64,000 nt of DNA from an uncultured Oscillospiraceae bacterium (GTDB taxonomy: Bacteria; Bacillota; Clostridia; Oscillospirales; Oscillospiraceae): the NCBI GenBank assembly GCA_934569225.1, contig CAKTKC010000015.1, positions 9,300 through 73,299 of the forward strand, given 5' to 3'. This document shows positions 1-8,147 of this stretch, piece after piece. Below the pieces are notes generated by a model that saw only the letters and a program-made list of their open reading frames with translations, was not told the origin of the DNA and did not search any database. Numbering within the stretch: position 1 is the stretch's first letter; each line of letters opens with the position of its first letter. The position numbers and the translations under genes were made by a program.

Positions 1-387
1 CGGGCGGTGTCCAAGGACTTTGAGACGGCGCGGCTGATGGGCATCAAGATCAACAACGTCATTTCCATGACCTTTGTCATCGGTTCCGCTCTGGCGGTGG
101 TGGGCTCCATTCTGTATTTCACCACCTATCCCGCCATCACCCCCACGGCGGGCGCCATGCCGGGACTGAAAGCCTTCGTGGCGGCGGTGTTCGGCGGCAT
201 CGGCTCCATCCCCGGCGCGGTGATCGGCGCGTTCCTGATCGGCATCTGCGAGACCGTTATCAAGGGCCTGCCCTCGGCATGGAATGTTTCCGTGTTCTCC
301 GACGCCTTCACCTTCGCGCTGCTCATCATCATCCTGACCTGCAAGCCTACCGGACTCTTTGGCGAAAAGGCCACGGATAAGGTTTAA
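1..387 (+). CDS. livH: LivH, branched-chain amino-acid ABC permease (C-terminal part)
   Basis: The reading frame is already open at base 1, so the N-terminal half lies outside the window. About 128 residues remain. They contain the LivH-type permease tail: membrane segments, the coupling stretch GIKINNV, the conserved MPGLKAFVAAVFGGIGSIPGA region and the ending PTGLFGE. LivH is one of two membrane subunits of the Leu/Ile/Val importer. It is followed after 13 bases by livM, with an AAGGAGG site starting at its stop, so the four liv genes form one operon. The binding protein LivK is not visible here. Confidence 0.93.
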   Translation, partial: RAVSKDFETARLMGIKINNVISMTFVIGSALAVVGSILYFTTYPAITPTAGAMPGLKAFVAAVFGGIGSIPGAVIGAFLIGICETVIKGLPSAWNVSVFSDAFTFALLIIILTCKPTGLFGEKATDKV

Positions 388-400
388 GGAGGTGCCGGAT

Positions 401-1627
401 ATGCTGAAACAGAAAACAAACAAAAACGGCAGCTTCGCCGCGCTGATCTCCATTTCGGTGCTGCTTTTGCTGGTCATCCTGCTGGAGAACCTCAGCGACT
501 ACATCCCCGGACTGCCCGCAGTCTTCCTTCCCACCAGCCAGTTGTTTACCGTGCTGAAAAAGGGCGCGGTGTATTCCCTGGTGGCCGTTTCCATGAACCT
601 GCTCAACGGCTTTACCGGCCTGTTCTCTCTGGGACAGGCGGGCTTCATGCTGCTGGGTGCGTATACCTACGCCATCCTCACTGTTCCCATGGCCGCCAAG
701 GATCAGGTCTACTACCTTTACGGCGGCTCGGCTGTGAAATTCTCCCTGGTGGATTGCTTCCAGAGCTTTCTGGGAAGCGCCGGGTTCGGCGGCGGGCTGG
801 CGCTGGTGCTGGCCGTTCTCGTGGGGCTGATTCTGGCGGGACTGGTTGCCGCACTGTTCGCGGCGCTCATCGGTCTGCCGGTTCTGCGGCTGAAAAGCGA
901 CTACCTCGCCATTGCTACGCTGGGTTTCGCCGAAATCCTACGGGCGATTTTCCAGTGGCAGACCCTCGGCCCCATCACCAACGGTGCGAACATGATCAAG
1001 GGCTTCCCCACCTTCTCCGATTTCAATATCAAAAACGGCGCGGGGCAGGTGGTGCTGCGGCTGAGCACATTCGTTCCCTTCCTTGTGGCGATCGTCAGCA
1101 TCACCCTGATCGTTCTGCTGATCAACTCCTCCTACGGCCGCGCCTTCAAGGCTATCCGGGACGATGAGGTGGCGGCGGAGGCCATGGGCATCAGCCTGTT
1201 CAAGCACAAGATGCTCTCCTTTGTGATCTCCAGCTTCTTCTCCGGCGTGGGCGGCGCGCTGTTCGCCATGTATGTTGCCAACGCCCAGGCGAAGGTGTTC
1301 ACCTCCACCATGACCTATGAAATTCTGCTGATCGTGGTTATCGGCGGCATCGGCTCCGTTTCCGGTTCTGTCATCGGCACGTTCCTGTACGTGGCCTGTT
1401 CTGAGTGGTGGCTGCGGTTCCTGGATCGGGAGACCTACATCGGCTCGTTCAAGGTGCCCCTGCTGCGCAGCGGCTTCCGGATGGTCGTATTCTCCGTGGT
1501 CATCATGATCATCGTTCTGTTCTTCTCCAAGGGCATCATGGGGGAGAAGGAGCTGAGCTGGAAGGGCATCGGCGGACTGCTGAAAAAGCGGAAAAAGGCT
1601 GCCCCGGCGGCGGAAAAGGAGGACTGA
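401..1627 (+). CDS. livM: LivM, branched-chain amino-acid ABC permease
   Basis: A 408-residue polytopic membrane protein and the second permease subunit of the Liv importer. I placed the start at 401 because AAGGAGG lies about 8 bases upstream; an earlier in-frame start at 359 would overlap livH. The family signature GLFSLGQAGFMLLGAY is near residue 70, the coupling-helix region RDDEVAAEAMGI is in the middle, and VIGGIGSVSGSVIG is near the C-terminus. The tail is basic (KKRKKAAPAAEKED). It lies between livH and livG, all in one direction. Confidence 0.95.
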   Translation: MLKQKTNKNGSFAALISISVLLLLVILLENLSDYIPGLPAVFLPTSQLFTVLKKGAVYSLVAVSMNLLNGFTGLFSLGQAGFMLLGAYTYAILTVPMAAKDQVYYLYGGSAVKFSLVDCFQSFLGSAGFGGGLALVLAVLVGLILAGLVAALFAALIGLPVLRLKSDYLAIATLGFAEILRAIFQWQTLGPITNGANMIKGFPTFSDFNIKNGAGQVVLRLSTFVPFLVAIVSITLIVLLINSSYGRAFKAIRDDEVAAEAMGISLFKHKMLSFVISSFFSGVGGALFAMYVANAQAKVFTSTMTYEILLIVVIGGIGSVSGSVIGTFLYVACSEWWLRFLDRETYIGSFKVPLLRSGFRMVVFSVVIMIIVLFFSKGIMGEKELSWKGIGGLLKKRKKAAPAAEKED

Positions 1628-1633
1628 AGCGGC

Positions 1634-2485
1634 ATGAGCGAAACGAACGTTCTTCGTATGGAAAACATCACCATGCAGTTTGGCGGCGTCGTGGCTGTGA
1701 ACGACCTGTCTCTGGACGTGCCGGAGGGGCAGATCGTCGCCCTCATCGGCCCCAACGGCGCGGGCAAAACCACGGCCTTCAACTGCATCACCGGCGTGTA
1801 TCAGCCGACCAACGGCCGGGTGGAATTCATGGGCAAGACCATGATCCGCAACCACCCCACCGGCAAAATGAAAAAGAATTATCTGGGAACCAACGGGGAA
1901 AAGTATGCCAATGAGCGCAACATTGACCCGACTCCGGATCATGTGGTGTCTCTGGGCATTGCCCGTACCTTCCAGAACATCCGCCTGTGGAAGAGTATGA
2001 CGGTGTTTGAAAACGTGCTGGTAGCCAAGCATATGCGTGCCAAGCAGAACGTATTTTCCGCCATCTTCCGGGCGAACGCCAAAGAAGAAGCGAGAATGCG
2101 GGAAGAAACCATGGAGCTGCTGAAGGAGCAGGGACTGGAGCAGTACAAGGACGAGATCGCCACCAGCCTGCCCTACGGCCTGCAGCGCCGTCTGGAAATC
2201 GCCCGCGCTCTGGCGACGGATCCCAAGCTGTTGCTGCTGGACGAACCGGCGGCGGGCATGAACCCCCAGGAGACCCAGGAGCTGGCGGAGTACATCAAAG
2301 AGATCCGGGACAGACACCATCTGACGGTCTTCCTCATTGAGCATCACATGGATCTGGTCATGAAAATTTCGGATTACATTTATGTCATTGACTTCGGCAG
2401 TGAGATCGCCCGGGGCGTGCCGAAGGAAGTGCAGCAGAACAAGCGCGTGATCGAGGCGTATTTGGGGGTGACGGAAGATGCGTAA
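1634..2485 (+). CDS. livG: LivG, branched-chain amino-acid ABC ATPase
   Basis: A 283-residue cytoplasmic ATPase that powers the Liv importer. Walker A is GPNGAGKTT near residue 40, the signature stretch is LPYGLQRRLEIARAL near 175-190, and Walker B is LLLLDEPAAGMNP near 200, followed by the switch His in LIEHHMDL. The signature departs from LSGGQ (LPYGLQ), which is usual for LivG. The gene starts 6 bases after livM and its last 8 bases overlap livF, pointing to translational coupling. Confidence 0.96.
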   Translation: MSETNVLRMENITMQFGGVVAVNDLSLDVPEGQIVALIGPNGAGKTTAFNCITGVYQPTNGRVEFMGKTMIRNHPTGKMKKNYLGTNGEKYANERNIDPTPDHVVSLGIARTFQNIRLWKSMTVFENVLVAKHMRAKQNVFSAIFRANAKEEARMREETMELLKEQGLEQYKDEIATSLPYGLQRRLEIARALATDPKLLLLDEPAAGMNPQETQELAEYIKEIRDRHHLTVFLIEHHMDLVMKISDYIYVIDFGSEIARGVPKEVQQNKRVIEAYLGVTEDA

Positions 2486-3185
2486 CATCCTGGAAATTCG
2501 GGATTTGCAGGTGCATTACGGCGGAATTGAAGCGGTGAGGGGCATCAGCCTGGACGTGCCGGAAGGGAAGATTGTGACCCTGATCGGCGCCAACGGCGCT
2601 GGCAAAAGCTCCACCCTCCGTGCCATTGCGGGGCTGGTGAAGCCCTCTGCGGGAAAAATCACCTTCCTGGACGAGGACATCACCGGCGTGGATTCCAGCC
2701 TGATCGTGTCCAAGGGCATCACCCTGGTGCCGGAAGGACGGCGGATTTTCCCGGACATGACGGTGCTGGAAAACCTGAAAATCGGCGCGTATCTGCGCAA
2801 GGACGATCTGACCGAGGACTTAAACTGGGTCTTTGACCTGTTCCCCCGGCTGAAGGAGCGTTCCTGGCAGGCGGGCGGCACGCTGTCCGGCGGCGAGCAG
2901 CAGATGCTGGCAGTGGGACGTGCGCTGATGAGCCGCCCCAAGGTCATCATGATGGACGAGCCGTCTCTGGGACTGGCGCCCATCATCGTCAAGGGTATCT
3001 TCGAGATCATCAAGGAGATCAACAAGCAGGGCGTGACGGTGCTGCTCATCGAACAGAATGCTAACATGGCGCTGAAAACCGCGAATCTCGGCTATGTTAT
3101 GGAGACCGGCCGTATCACCCTCCACGGCAGCGGCGAGGAGCTGCTGGCCAACGAGGCGGTAAAGGCGGCTTATCTTGGCACGTAA
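2478..3185 (+). CDS. livF: LivF, branched-chain amino-acid ABC ATPase
   Basis: A 235-residue ATPase, partner of LivG. Walker A GANGAGKSS is near residue 36, the signature LSGGEQQMLAVGRAL near 137, Walker B VIMMDEPSLGL near 156, and the switch His region is replaced by LIEQNAN, as is typical for LivF. It overlaps livG by 8 bases and is the last gene of the operon; a GC-rich hairpin follows. Confidence 0.96.
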   Translation: MRNILEIRDLQVHYGGIEAVRGISLDVPEGKIVTLIGANGAGKSSTLRAIAGLVKPSAGKITFLDEDITGVDSSLIVSKGITLVPEGRRIFPDMTVLENLKIGAYLRKDDLTEDLNWVFDLFPRLKERSWQAGGTLSGGEQQMLAVGRALMSRPKVIMMDEPSLGLAPIIVKGIFEIIKEINKQGVTVLLIEQNANMALKTANLGYVMETGRITLHGSGEELLANEAVKAAYLGT

Positions 3186-3199
3186 TCAGGAAACGGCAC

Positions 3200-3244
3200 A
3201 ACCGGGCTTTCGGAGCGGTACGCTCCCGGAAGCCCGGCTGTTTC
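3200..3244 (+). terminator. Terminator of the liv operon
   Basis: The stem ACCGGGCTTTCGGAGC pairs with GCTCCCGGAAGCCCGGCT around a short loop, followed by TTTCTGTCT. The long GC stem right after livF supports transcription termination, although the T-run is short. Confidence 0.7.
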
Positions 3245-3274
3245 TGTCTGCGCAAAAAATTTACATTATAGGGA

Positions 3275-3437
3275 TTGACATTTCCGAGATATGTGCTATT
3301 ATATCGATAGTAATATATCGGTATGAAAATACCGATAAATTTGTTCGGGAAGCACCGGTGAACCCGGCGGAGGCTGACGGCAAAAATTTCAGCCGAGGAC
3401 GGTTTCATCAGGGATTCCCCAGGAAAGGTCGATTTTT
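3275..3437 (+). promoter_or_regulatory. adhE promoter and structured leader
   Basis: The -35 TTGACA (3275-3280) and -10 TATTAT (3297-3302) are separated by 16 bases. Downstream lies a perfect inverted repeat TATCGGTAT-GAAA-ATACCGATA (about 3316-3337), then a GC-rich leader with possible hairpins CCGG-TGAAC-CCGG and GGCTGA...TCAGCC. The ribosome site AGGAAAGG sits just before adhE. The repeat could be an operator or an RNA hairpin. I could not match the leader to a known riboswitch class. Confidence 0.55.
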
Positions 3438-6044
3438 ATGGAGAAAACATATGCACCCGTAACCACCGCCCAGGAACTGACCGAAGCATTGGCAAAGTGC
3501 CGCGCTGCTCAGGAGAAATTTGCCGCCTATACCCAGGAGCAGGTGGATAAGATCTTCCTGGCCGCCGCTACCGCTGCCAACCAGATGCGGATTCCTCTGG
3601 CCAAGCAGGCCGTAGCCGAAACCGGCATGGGCGTGGTGGAGGATAAGGTCATCAAGAACCATTATGCCGCCGAATATATTTACAACGCCTACAAGGATTC
3701 CAAGACCTGCGGCGTCATCGAGGAAGACACGGCCTATGGCATTCAGCGCATTGCCGAGCCTATCGGCGTCATCGCGGCGGTCATTCCCACCACGAACCCC
3801 ACCTCCACCGCCATTTTCAAGACCCTGATCTCCCTGAAGACCCGCAACGGCATCATCATCAGCCCCCACCCGAGAGCGAAGGGCTGCACCATCGCCGCCG
3901 CCCGGGTGGTTTTGGAAGCGGCGGTTGCTGCCGGTGCGCCGGAAGGCATCATCGCGTGGATCGACAAGCCCTCTCTGGAGCTGACCAATCAGGTGATGGC
4001 GGAAGCCGACCTGATTCTCGCCACCGGCGGCCCCGGCATGGTGAAGGCGGCTTACTCCTCCGGCAAGCCCGCTCTGGGCGTCGGCCCCGGCAATACCCCC
4101 GCCGTGATCGACGACAGCGCCGACATTCTGCTGGCGGTTTCTTCCGTCATCCATTCCAAGACCTTCGACAACGGCATGATCTGCGCTTCCGAGCAGAGCG
4201 TGGTGGTGCTGGACAGCATCTATGACCGGGTCAAGGCGGAGTTCATCAAGCGCGGCTGCTACGTCCTGAACGGGGAGGAAATCGACAAGGTTCGTGCGAC
4301 CATCCTGATTAACGGCGCATTGAACGCCAAGATCGTGGGTCAGTCCGCCCATACCATCGCGGCACTGGCGGGCGTTGACGTCCCCGAAAGCACCAAAATC
4401 CTCATCGGCGAAGTGACCTCCACAGACCTCTCCGAAGCCTTTGCCCACGAGAAGCTGTCCCCCGTGCTTGCCATGTACCGGGCAGCCGACTTTGCCGACG
4501 CCATGAACAAGGCGGACACCCTCGTCAAGGACGGCGGCTACGGCCACACCGCTTCCGTCTATCTGGATACGGTAAGCGGGAAGGAGAAGCTGGACGCCTT
4601 TGCGGAGAGAATGAAAGCCTGCCGCATTCTGGTGAACACCCCGTCCTCCCACGGCGGCATCGGCGACCTGTACAATTTCAAGCTGGCTCCCTCCCTGACG
4701 CTGGGCTGCGGCTCCTGGGGCGGCAACTCCGTTTCCGAGAACGTGGGCATCAAGCACCTGCTGAACATCAAGACTGTGGCAATTAGGAGGGAGAATATGC
4801 TCTGGTTCCGTGCGCCTGAAAAGGTTTATTTCAAAAAGGGCTGCCTGCCGGTGGCTCTGGCCGAGCTGAAAAATTATAAGAAGGCATTCATCGTCACCGA
4901 CGCCTTCCTGTACCAGAACGGCTACACCAAGCCCGTGGAGGAGAAGCTGGACGCCATGGGAATCACCCACACCACCTTCTACAACGTGGCTCCCGATCCC
5001 ACCCTCGCCTGTGCCAGAGAGGGCGCGGCGCAGATGGCGGCCTTCAAGCCCGATCTGATTCTCGCCATCGGCGGCGGTTCCGCCATGGACGCGGGCAAGA
5101 TCATGTGGGTGCTGTATGAGCATCCCGAGGCGGACTTCCAGGACATGGCCATGCGCTTTGTGGATATCCGCAAGCGTGTCTACACCTTCCCCAAGATGGG
5201 CGAAAAGGCGTATTTCGTCGCCATCCCCACCACCGCCGGTACCGGCTCCGAGGTGACCCCCTTCGCCGTCATCACCGATGAAACCACCGGCGTCAAGTAT
5301 CCGCTGGCGGACTATGAGCTGCTGCCGAAAATGGCCATCGTGGACGCCGACATGATGATGAACGCCCCCAAGGGTCTGACCGCTGCCTCCGGCATCGACG
5401 CCGTGACCCACGCTCTGGAAGCCTACGCCTCCATGATGGCCACGGACTACACCGACGGCCTGGCGCTGCGGAGCCTGAAGCTGATTTTCGAGAACCTGCC
5501 CTCCGCCTACGAAAACGGCGCGAAGGATCCCAAGGCTCGCGAGAACATGGCGAACGCCGCCTGCATGGCCGGTATGGCCTTCGCCAACGCCTTCCTGGGC
5601 GTGTGCCACTCCATGGCGCATAAGCTGGGCGCGTTCCACCATCTGCCCCACGGTGTTGCCAACGCCCTGATGATCGACGAAGTCCTGCGGTTCAACGCCG
5701 CCGAGATTCCCGCGAAGATGGGCACCTTCTCCCAGTACGACCATCCCCACACCCTGGCGCGGTATGCCGAGGTCGCCGACTACCTGAAGCTGGGCGGCGC
5801 CACGGACGAGGAGAAGCTGGAAAACCTGATCGCGGCCGTCGACGAGCTGAAGGCCAAAATCGGCATCAGGAAGACCATCCGGGACTACGGCATTGACGAA
5901 ACCGACTTCCTGAACCGTCTGGACAGCATGGTGGAGCAGGCTTTCGACGACCAGTGCACCGGCGCGAACCCCCGGTATCCCCTCATGAGCGAGATCAAGC
6001 AGATGTACCTCAACGCCTACTACGGCACCTCAGAGGCAAAGTAA
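3438..6044 (+). CDS. adhE: Bifunctional acetaldehyde-CoA/alcohol dehydrogenase
   Basis: An 868-residue AdhE that reduces acetyl-CoA to acetaldehyde and then ethanol, regenerating two NAD+. The N-terminal half is a CoA-acylating aldehyde dehydrogenase with the catalytic Cys in MICASEQS near residue 249. The iron-dependent alcohol dehydrogenase half begins near residue 453, with the nucleotide loop GGGSAMDAG near 544 and iron-ligand His residues in HSMAHKLGAFHHLPHG near 724. Length is normal for AdhE, which forms filamentous spirosomes in other bacteria. It is monocistronic: promoter and leader upstream, hairpin downstream. Many Ala/Gly codons use GCC/GGC, as in its neighbours. Confidence 0.97.
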   Translation: MEKTYAPVTTAQELTEALAKCRAAQEKFAAYTQEQVDKIFLAAATAANQMRIPLAKQAVAETGMGVVEDKVIKNHYAAEYIYNAYKDSKTCGVIEEDTAYGIQRIAEPIGVIAAVIPTTNPTSTAIFKTLISLKTRNGIIISPHPRAKGCTIAAARVVLEAAVAAGAPEGIIAWIDKPSLELTNQVMAEADLILATGGPGMVKAAYSSGKPALGVGPGNTPAVIDDSADILLAVSSVIHSKTFDNGMICASEQSVVVLDSIYDRVKAEFIKRGCYVLNGEEIDKVRATILINGALNAKIVGQSAHTIAALAGVDVPESTKILIGEVTSTDLSEAFAHEKLSPVLAMYRAADFADAMNKADTLVKDGGYGHTASVYLDTVSGKEKLDAFAERMKACRILVNTPSSHGGIGDLYNFKLAPSLTLGCGSWGGNSVSENVGIKHLLNIKTVAIRRENMLWFRAPEKVYFKKGCLPVALAELKNYKKAFIVTDAFLYQNGYTKPVEEKLDAMGITHTTFYNVAPDPTLACAREGAAQMAAFKPDLILAIGGGSAMDAGKIMWVLYEHPEADFQDMAMRFVDIRKRVYTFPKMGEKAYFVAIPTTAGTGSEVTPFAVITDETTGVKYPLADYELLPKMAIVDADMMMNAPKGLTAASGIDAVTHALEAYASMMATDYTDGLALRSLKLIFENLPSAYENGAKDPKARENMANAACMAGMAFANAFLGVCHSMAHKLGAFHHLPHGVANALMIDEVLRFNAAEIPAKMGTFSQYDHPHTLARYAEVADYLKLGGATDEEKLENLIAAVDELKAKIGIRKTIRDYGIDETDFLNRLDSMVEQAFDDQCTGANPRYPLMSEIKQMYLNAYYGTSEAK

Positions 6045-6060
6045 GGGAAACAGAACCGAC

Positions 6061-6094
6061 GCCCTCCGGCCTGGGACTTCCAGTGCCGGAGGGC
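6061..6094 (+). terminator. Hairpin downstream of adhE
   Basis: GCCCTCCGGC (6061-6070) pairs perfectly with GCCGGAGGGC (6085-6094) across a 14-base loop. No clear T-run follows, so this may be a weak terminator or an mRNA 3'-end structure. Confidence 0.5.
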
Positions 6095-6152
6095 GAAGTG
6101 GTTTTGGAAATGTTTGGGTGGAGGCGGAAGGACGCAGGTCAATACGGACGGA

Positions 6153-6195
6153 TTGATTTTTTCGGCTCACTTGCTATAATGTAGTGGGTGAGCCG
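6153..6195 (+). promoter_or_regulatory. Promoter of the GNAT gene with inverted repeat around the -10
   Basis: TTGATT (6153-6158), a 16-base spacer and TATAAT (6175-6180). An 8-bp perfect inverted repeat, CGGCTCAC (6163-6170) and GTGAGCCG (6188-6195), brackets the -10 box. That is the geometry of a repressor operator, although a 5' hairpin is also possible. Confidence 0.6.
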
Positions 6196-6224
6196 AGTGC
6201 CCAATCATTTTCAGGAGGAAGAAA

Positions 6225-6683
6225 ATGCTTCAATATCACGAAATGACCGAAGAAGAAAAATACTGCATCGCCCGGTGGAAATATCCCGGGGAATACGCGA
6301 TTTACAACAGCCTTTCTTATGAGGAACAGAAAAAGCGGGGGTTTGGGTTTGCAAACCCCGAGAACCACCTGTATTCCTTCTATGATGGGAAGGAACTTGT
6401 CGGCTTTATCAATCTGAATGGGGAAGACCCGGAGGTGTTCTTCGGAATCGGGGCGAATCCCGATTGCTGCGGCAAGGGGTACGGGCAGCAGATGACCCGG
6501 ACAGCGTGGGAAATTTCGCAGACACTGTTTCCCGGGAAACCTATGTACCTGGAAGTCAGAACATGGAATCAGCGGGCGATCCGGTGCTATGAAAAGGCGG
6601 GATTCTGCATTGTCGGCGAGCCGATTCAACAGACAACACCCATTGGAGAAGGTGCGTTTTACCACATGGTACGTCGGGGCTGA
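6225..6683 (+). CDS. GNAT-family N-acetyltransferase
   Basis: 152 residues, the usual length of a single GNAT domain. The acetyl-CoA pyrophosphate-binding loop is CCGKGYGQQM near residue 83, preceded by the strand FFGIGANP, with the C-terminal RAIRCYEKAGF motif typical of the fold. An AGGAGG site precedes the ATG. The substrate cannot be told from sequence; an amine or small-molecule acetyltransferase is the general expectation. It is flanked by adhE and a DUF1858 gene but has its own promoter. Confidence 0.85.
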   Translation: MLQYHEMTEEEKYCIARWKYPGEYAIYNSLSYEEQKKRGFGFANPENHLYSFYDGKELVGFINLNGEDPEVFFGIGANPDCCGKGYGQQMTRTAWEISQTLFPGKPMYLEVRTWNQRAIRCYEKAGFCIVGEPIQQTTPIGEGAFYHMVRRG

Positions 6684-6853
6684 ACAGGAAAACGGCGTGG
6701 CAAAGGGGATGCAGCGCTGCCCGGCCAATTCTATGGGGAAAGAAGCAGATTTTGCGGGTGTTGTCTGGATGGGCGAGGACGGATGCTCTGATCATCGACC
6801 ACCCCGCCACAAAAAATCTGCGGGGCGGCTGCGTATCTTTTGCGACTTCCCTC

Positions 6854-6882
6854 TTGTTTTTTTCGGCATGTGCGGTTATAAT
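6854..6882 (+). promoter_or_regulatory. Promoter of the DUF1858 gene
   Basis: TTGTTT (6854-6859), 17-base spacer, TATAAT (6877-6882), about 30 bases upstream of an AAGGAGG ribosome site. Confidence 0.65.
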
Positions 6883-6913
6883 AATCCAAGATAAAAACAA
6901 GGAGGTCACTTTC

Positions 6914-7150
6914 ATGGCTGTAAAAATTGAAAAGGATACCATCATCGGGGACGTTCTGGATATCGCGCCCCAGTCCGCACCCCTGTTCTTCGCCATTGGT
7001 ATGCACTGCCTGGGCTGCCCCTCTTCCCGGGGCGAGACCGTTGAGGAAGCCTGCATGGTTCACGGTGTGGACTGCGAGCCGTTCCTCGCCCAGCTGAACA
7101 ATTTCCTGGAAGCCTACGAGGCCAACGAAGCCGCGAAGCAGAACGGATAA
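6914..7150 (+). CDS. DUF1858 redox-disulfide domain protein
   Basis: A 78-residue cytoplasmic protein matching the DUF1858/hybrid-cluster-associated disulfide family: I-x-D-V-L near the start and the conserved CLGC pair in IGMHCLGCPSSRGETVEEAC, which can form a redox-active disulfide. The start at 6914 is set by AAGGAGG 8-10 bases upstream. Family members are often found near redox and iron-sulfur genes, and their precise role is unknown. It has its own promoter and a strong terminator, so it is a single-gene unit. Confidence 0.88.
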   Translation: MAVKIEKDTIIGDVLDIAPQSAPLFFAIGMHCLGCPSSRGETVEEACMVHGVDCEPFLAQLNNFLEAYEANEAAKQNG

Positions 7151-7162
7151 AATACCGGCAGC

Positions 7163-7195
7163 GCCATCCCGGACAAATGCCGGGATGGCTTTTTT
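7163..7195 (+). terminator. Terminator after the DUF1858 gene
   Basis: GCCATCCCGG (7163-7172) pairs with CCGGGATGGC (7180-7189), followed by six T. Confidence 0.88.
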
Positions 7196-7198
7196 AAC

Positions 7199-7394
7199 TG
7201 TCCAAAAAGGCCACGGCCTTTTTGGACAAGGGGCTTGCAGCCTGCTGCGCGCACTCCTTGGCCGCCGCAGGCGGCCAACTCGCACACTTCGCAGTCTGTA
7301 AGGTATTTTCTGCCAGGTACACGCCCCGGCAGAAAATAATTTAATTCTATTTGCCGCCTGCGGGCGGCAAACTCTGCGAGGCTTTTTTGATACG
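7199..7394 (+). repeat. Structured dispersed repeat, copy A
   Basis: An approximately 195-base intergenic element that recurs at 43208-43402 in the same orientation. It folds into four hairpins: 7199-7228 (14-bp stem TGTCCAAAAAGGCC), 7258-7278 (TTGGCCGCC/GGCGGCCAA), 7305-7337 (ATTTTCTGCC/GGCAGAAAAT) and 7350-7371 (TTTGCCGCC/GGCGGCAAA). The end AGGCTTTTTTGATA is close to an inverted copy of the start, as in a MITE. Differences from copy B in hairpins 1 and 2 are paired and keep the stems intact. No protein frame in it is convincing. Confidence 0.85.
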
Positions 7395-7469
7395 TTGACT
7401 TTTCTGCTATTTGGAAGCTTTTATCATGTCTGATGAAAGTGAAAAAGGTACTTAGAAGGAGGGACGCCC

Positions 7470-8147
7470 GTGAAAATTCCCCTTTCCAACCGGCTGCTGG
7501 CCTGCTGCGGCTATGTCAAGCCCGGCGACCGGGTGGCGGACGTGGGCTGTGACCACGGTTATCTCGGCATTTACCTTCTGAAAAACGGCATTGCGGGCGC
7601 GGTCATTGCCTCCGACGTCCGGGAAATGCCCCTGCAAAGCGCCATCCGCAACGCGGAAAAATTCGGCGTGAGGGAGCGCATGTCCTTTTACCTGTCCGAC
7701 GGCATCCGCGATGTCCCCCGGGAATTTGACTGCATGGTCTGCGCGGGGATGGGGGCGGACACCATGATGTCCATTCTGGACGCCGCGCCCTGGCTGAAAA
7801 GCGAACGCTACCGCCTGATTCTCCAATGCCAGAGCAAGCGGCCGGAGCTGCGCCGGTATCTGTACTGTCAGGGCTACGCCATCCGCCGGGAGACGCTGGC
7901 GAAGGACGGAAAATTCATCTACCCCGTCATGGAGGTGGTCTATGCCCCCGGGGAGGCGCTGACCGAGGGCGAATATTACATCACCCCGGCACTGCGCCGC
8001 AGCGGCAGCGAGCTGCTCCCGGCCTTCCGGGAGAGCGTCCTTTCCGGCCTTCGCAAGACCGTTGCGGGGCTGTCCGGCGGGGACGAGGAAAAATACAGGC
8101 ACTACAAAGCAATTCTGGAGGAACTGACCCATGACGACTGTAGCTGA
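7470..8147 (+). CDS. trmK: tRNA (adenine(22)-N1)-methyltransferase
   Basis: A 225-residue SAM-dependent methyltransferase of the TrmK/YqfN family, which makes m1A22 in tRNA. The SAM motif I is VADVGCDHGYLGIYL near residue 23, and the family motif CAGMGADTMMSIL is near 92. Start is GTG at 7470 with AGAAGGAGG about 9 bases upstream. The last 17 bases overlap the nif3-like gene; the trmK-nif3 pairing is standard in Firmicutes, usually next to rpoD, but here rpoD is 16 kb away. Confidence 0.92.
   Translation: MKIPLSNRLLACCGYVKPGDRVADVGCDHGYLGIYLLKNGIAGAVIASDVREMPLQSAIRNAEKFGVRERMSFYLSDGIRDVPREFDCMVCAGMGADTMMSILDAAPWLKSERYRLILQCQSKRPELRRYLYCQGYAIRRETLAKDGKFIYPVMEVVYAPGEALTEGEYYITPALRRSGSELLPAFRESVLSGLRKTVAGLSGGDEEKYRHYKAILEELTHDDCS

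Noticed and set aside
938..2488. 516-codon open frame antisense to livM and livG
   Set aside because: It lies opposite two clear transporter genes and has shadow-frame composition.
3345..3430. Cobalamin riboswitch before adhE
   Set aside because: GGGAA...CCGGTGAACCC recalls part of the B12 core, but the conserved GC-rich box and other paired regions do not fit, and adhE is not a B12-linked gene.
3408..5750. 780-codon open frame antisense to adhE
   Set aside because: High GC gives few stop codons in the opposite frame. It has no ribosome site, a His/Gly/Val-rich composition typical of shadow frames, and covers a well-conserved enzyme.
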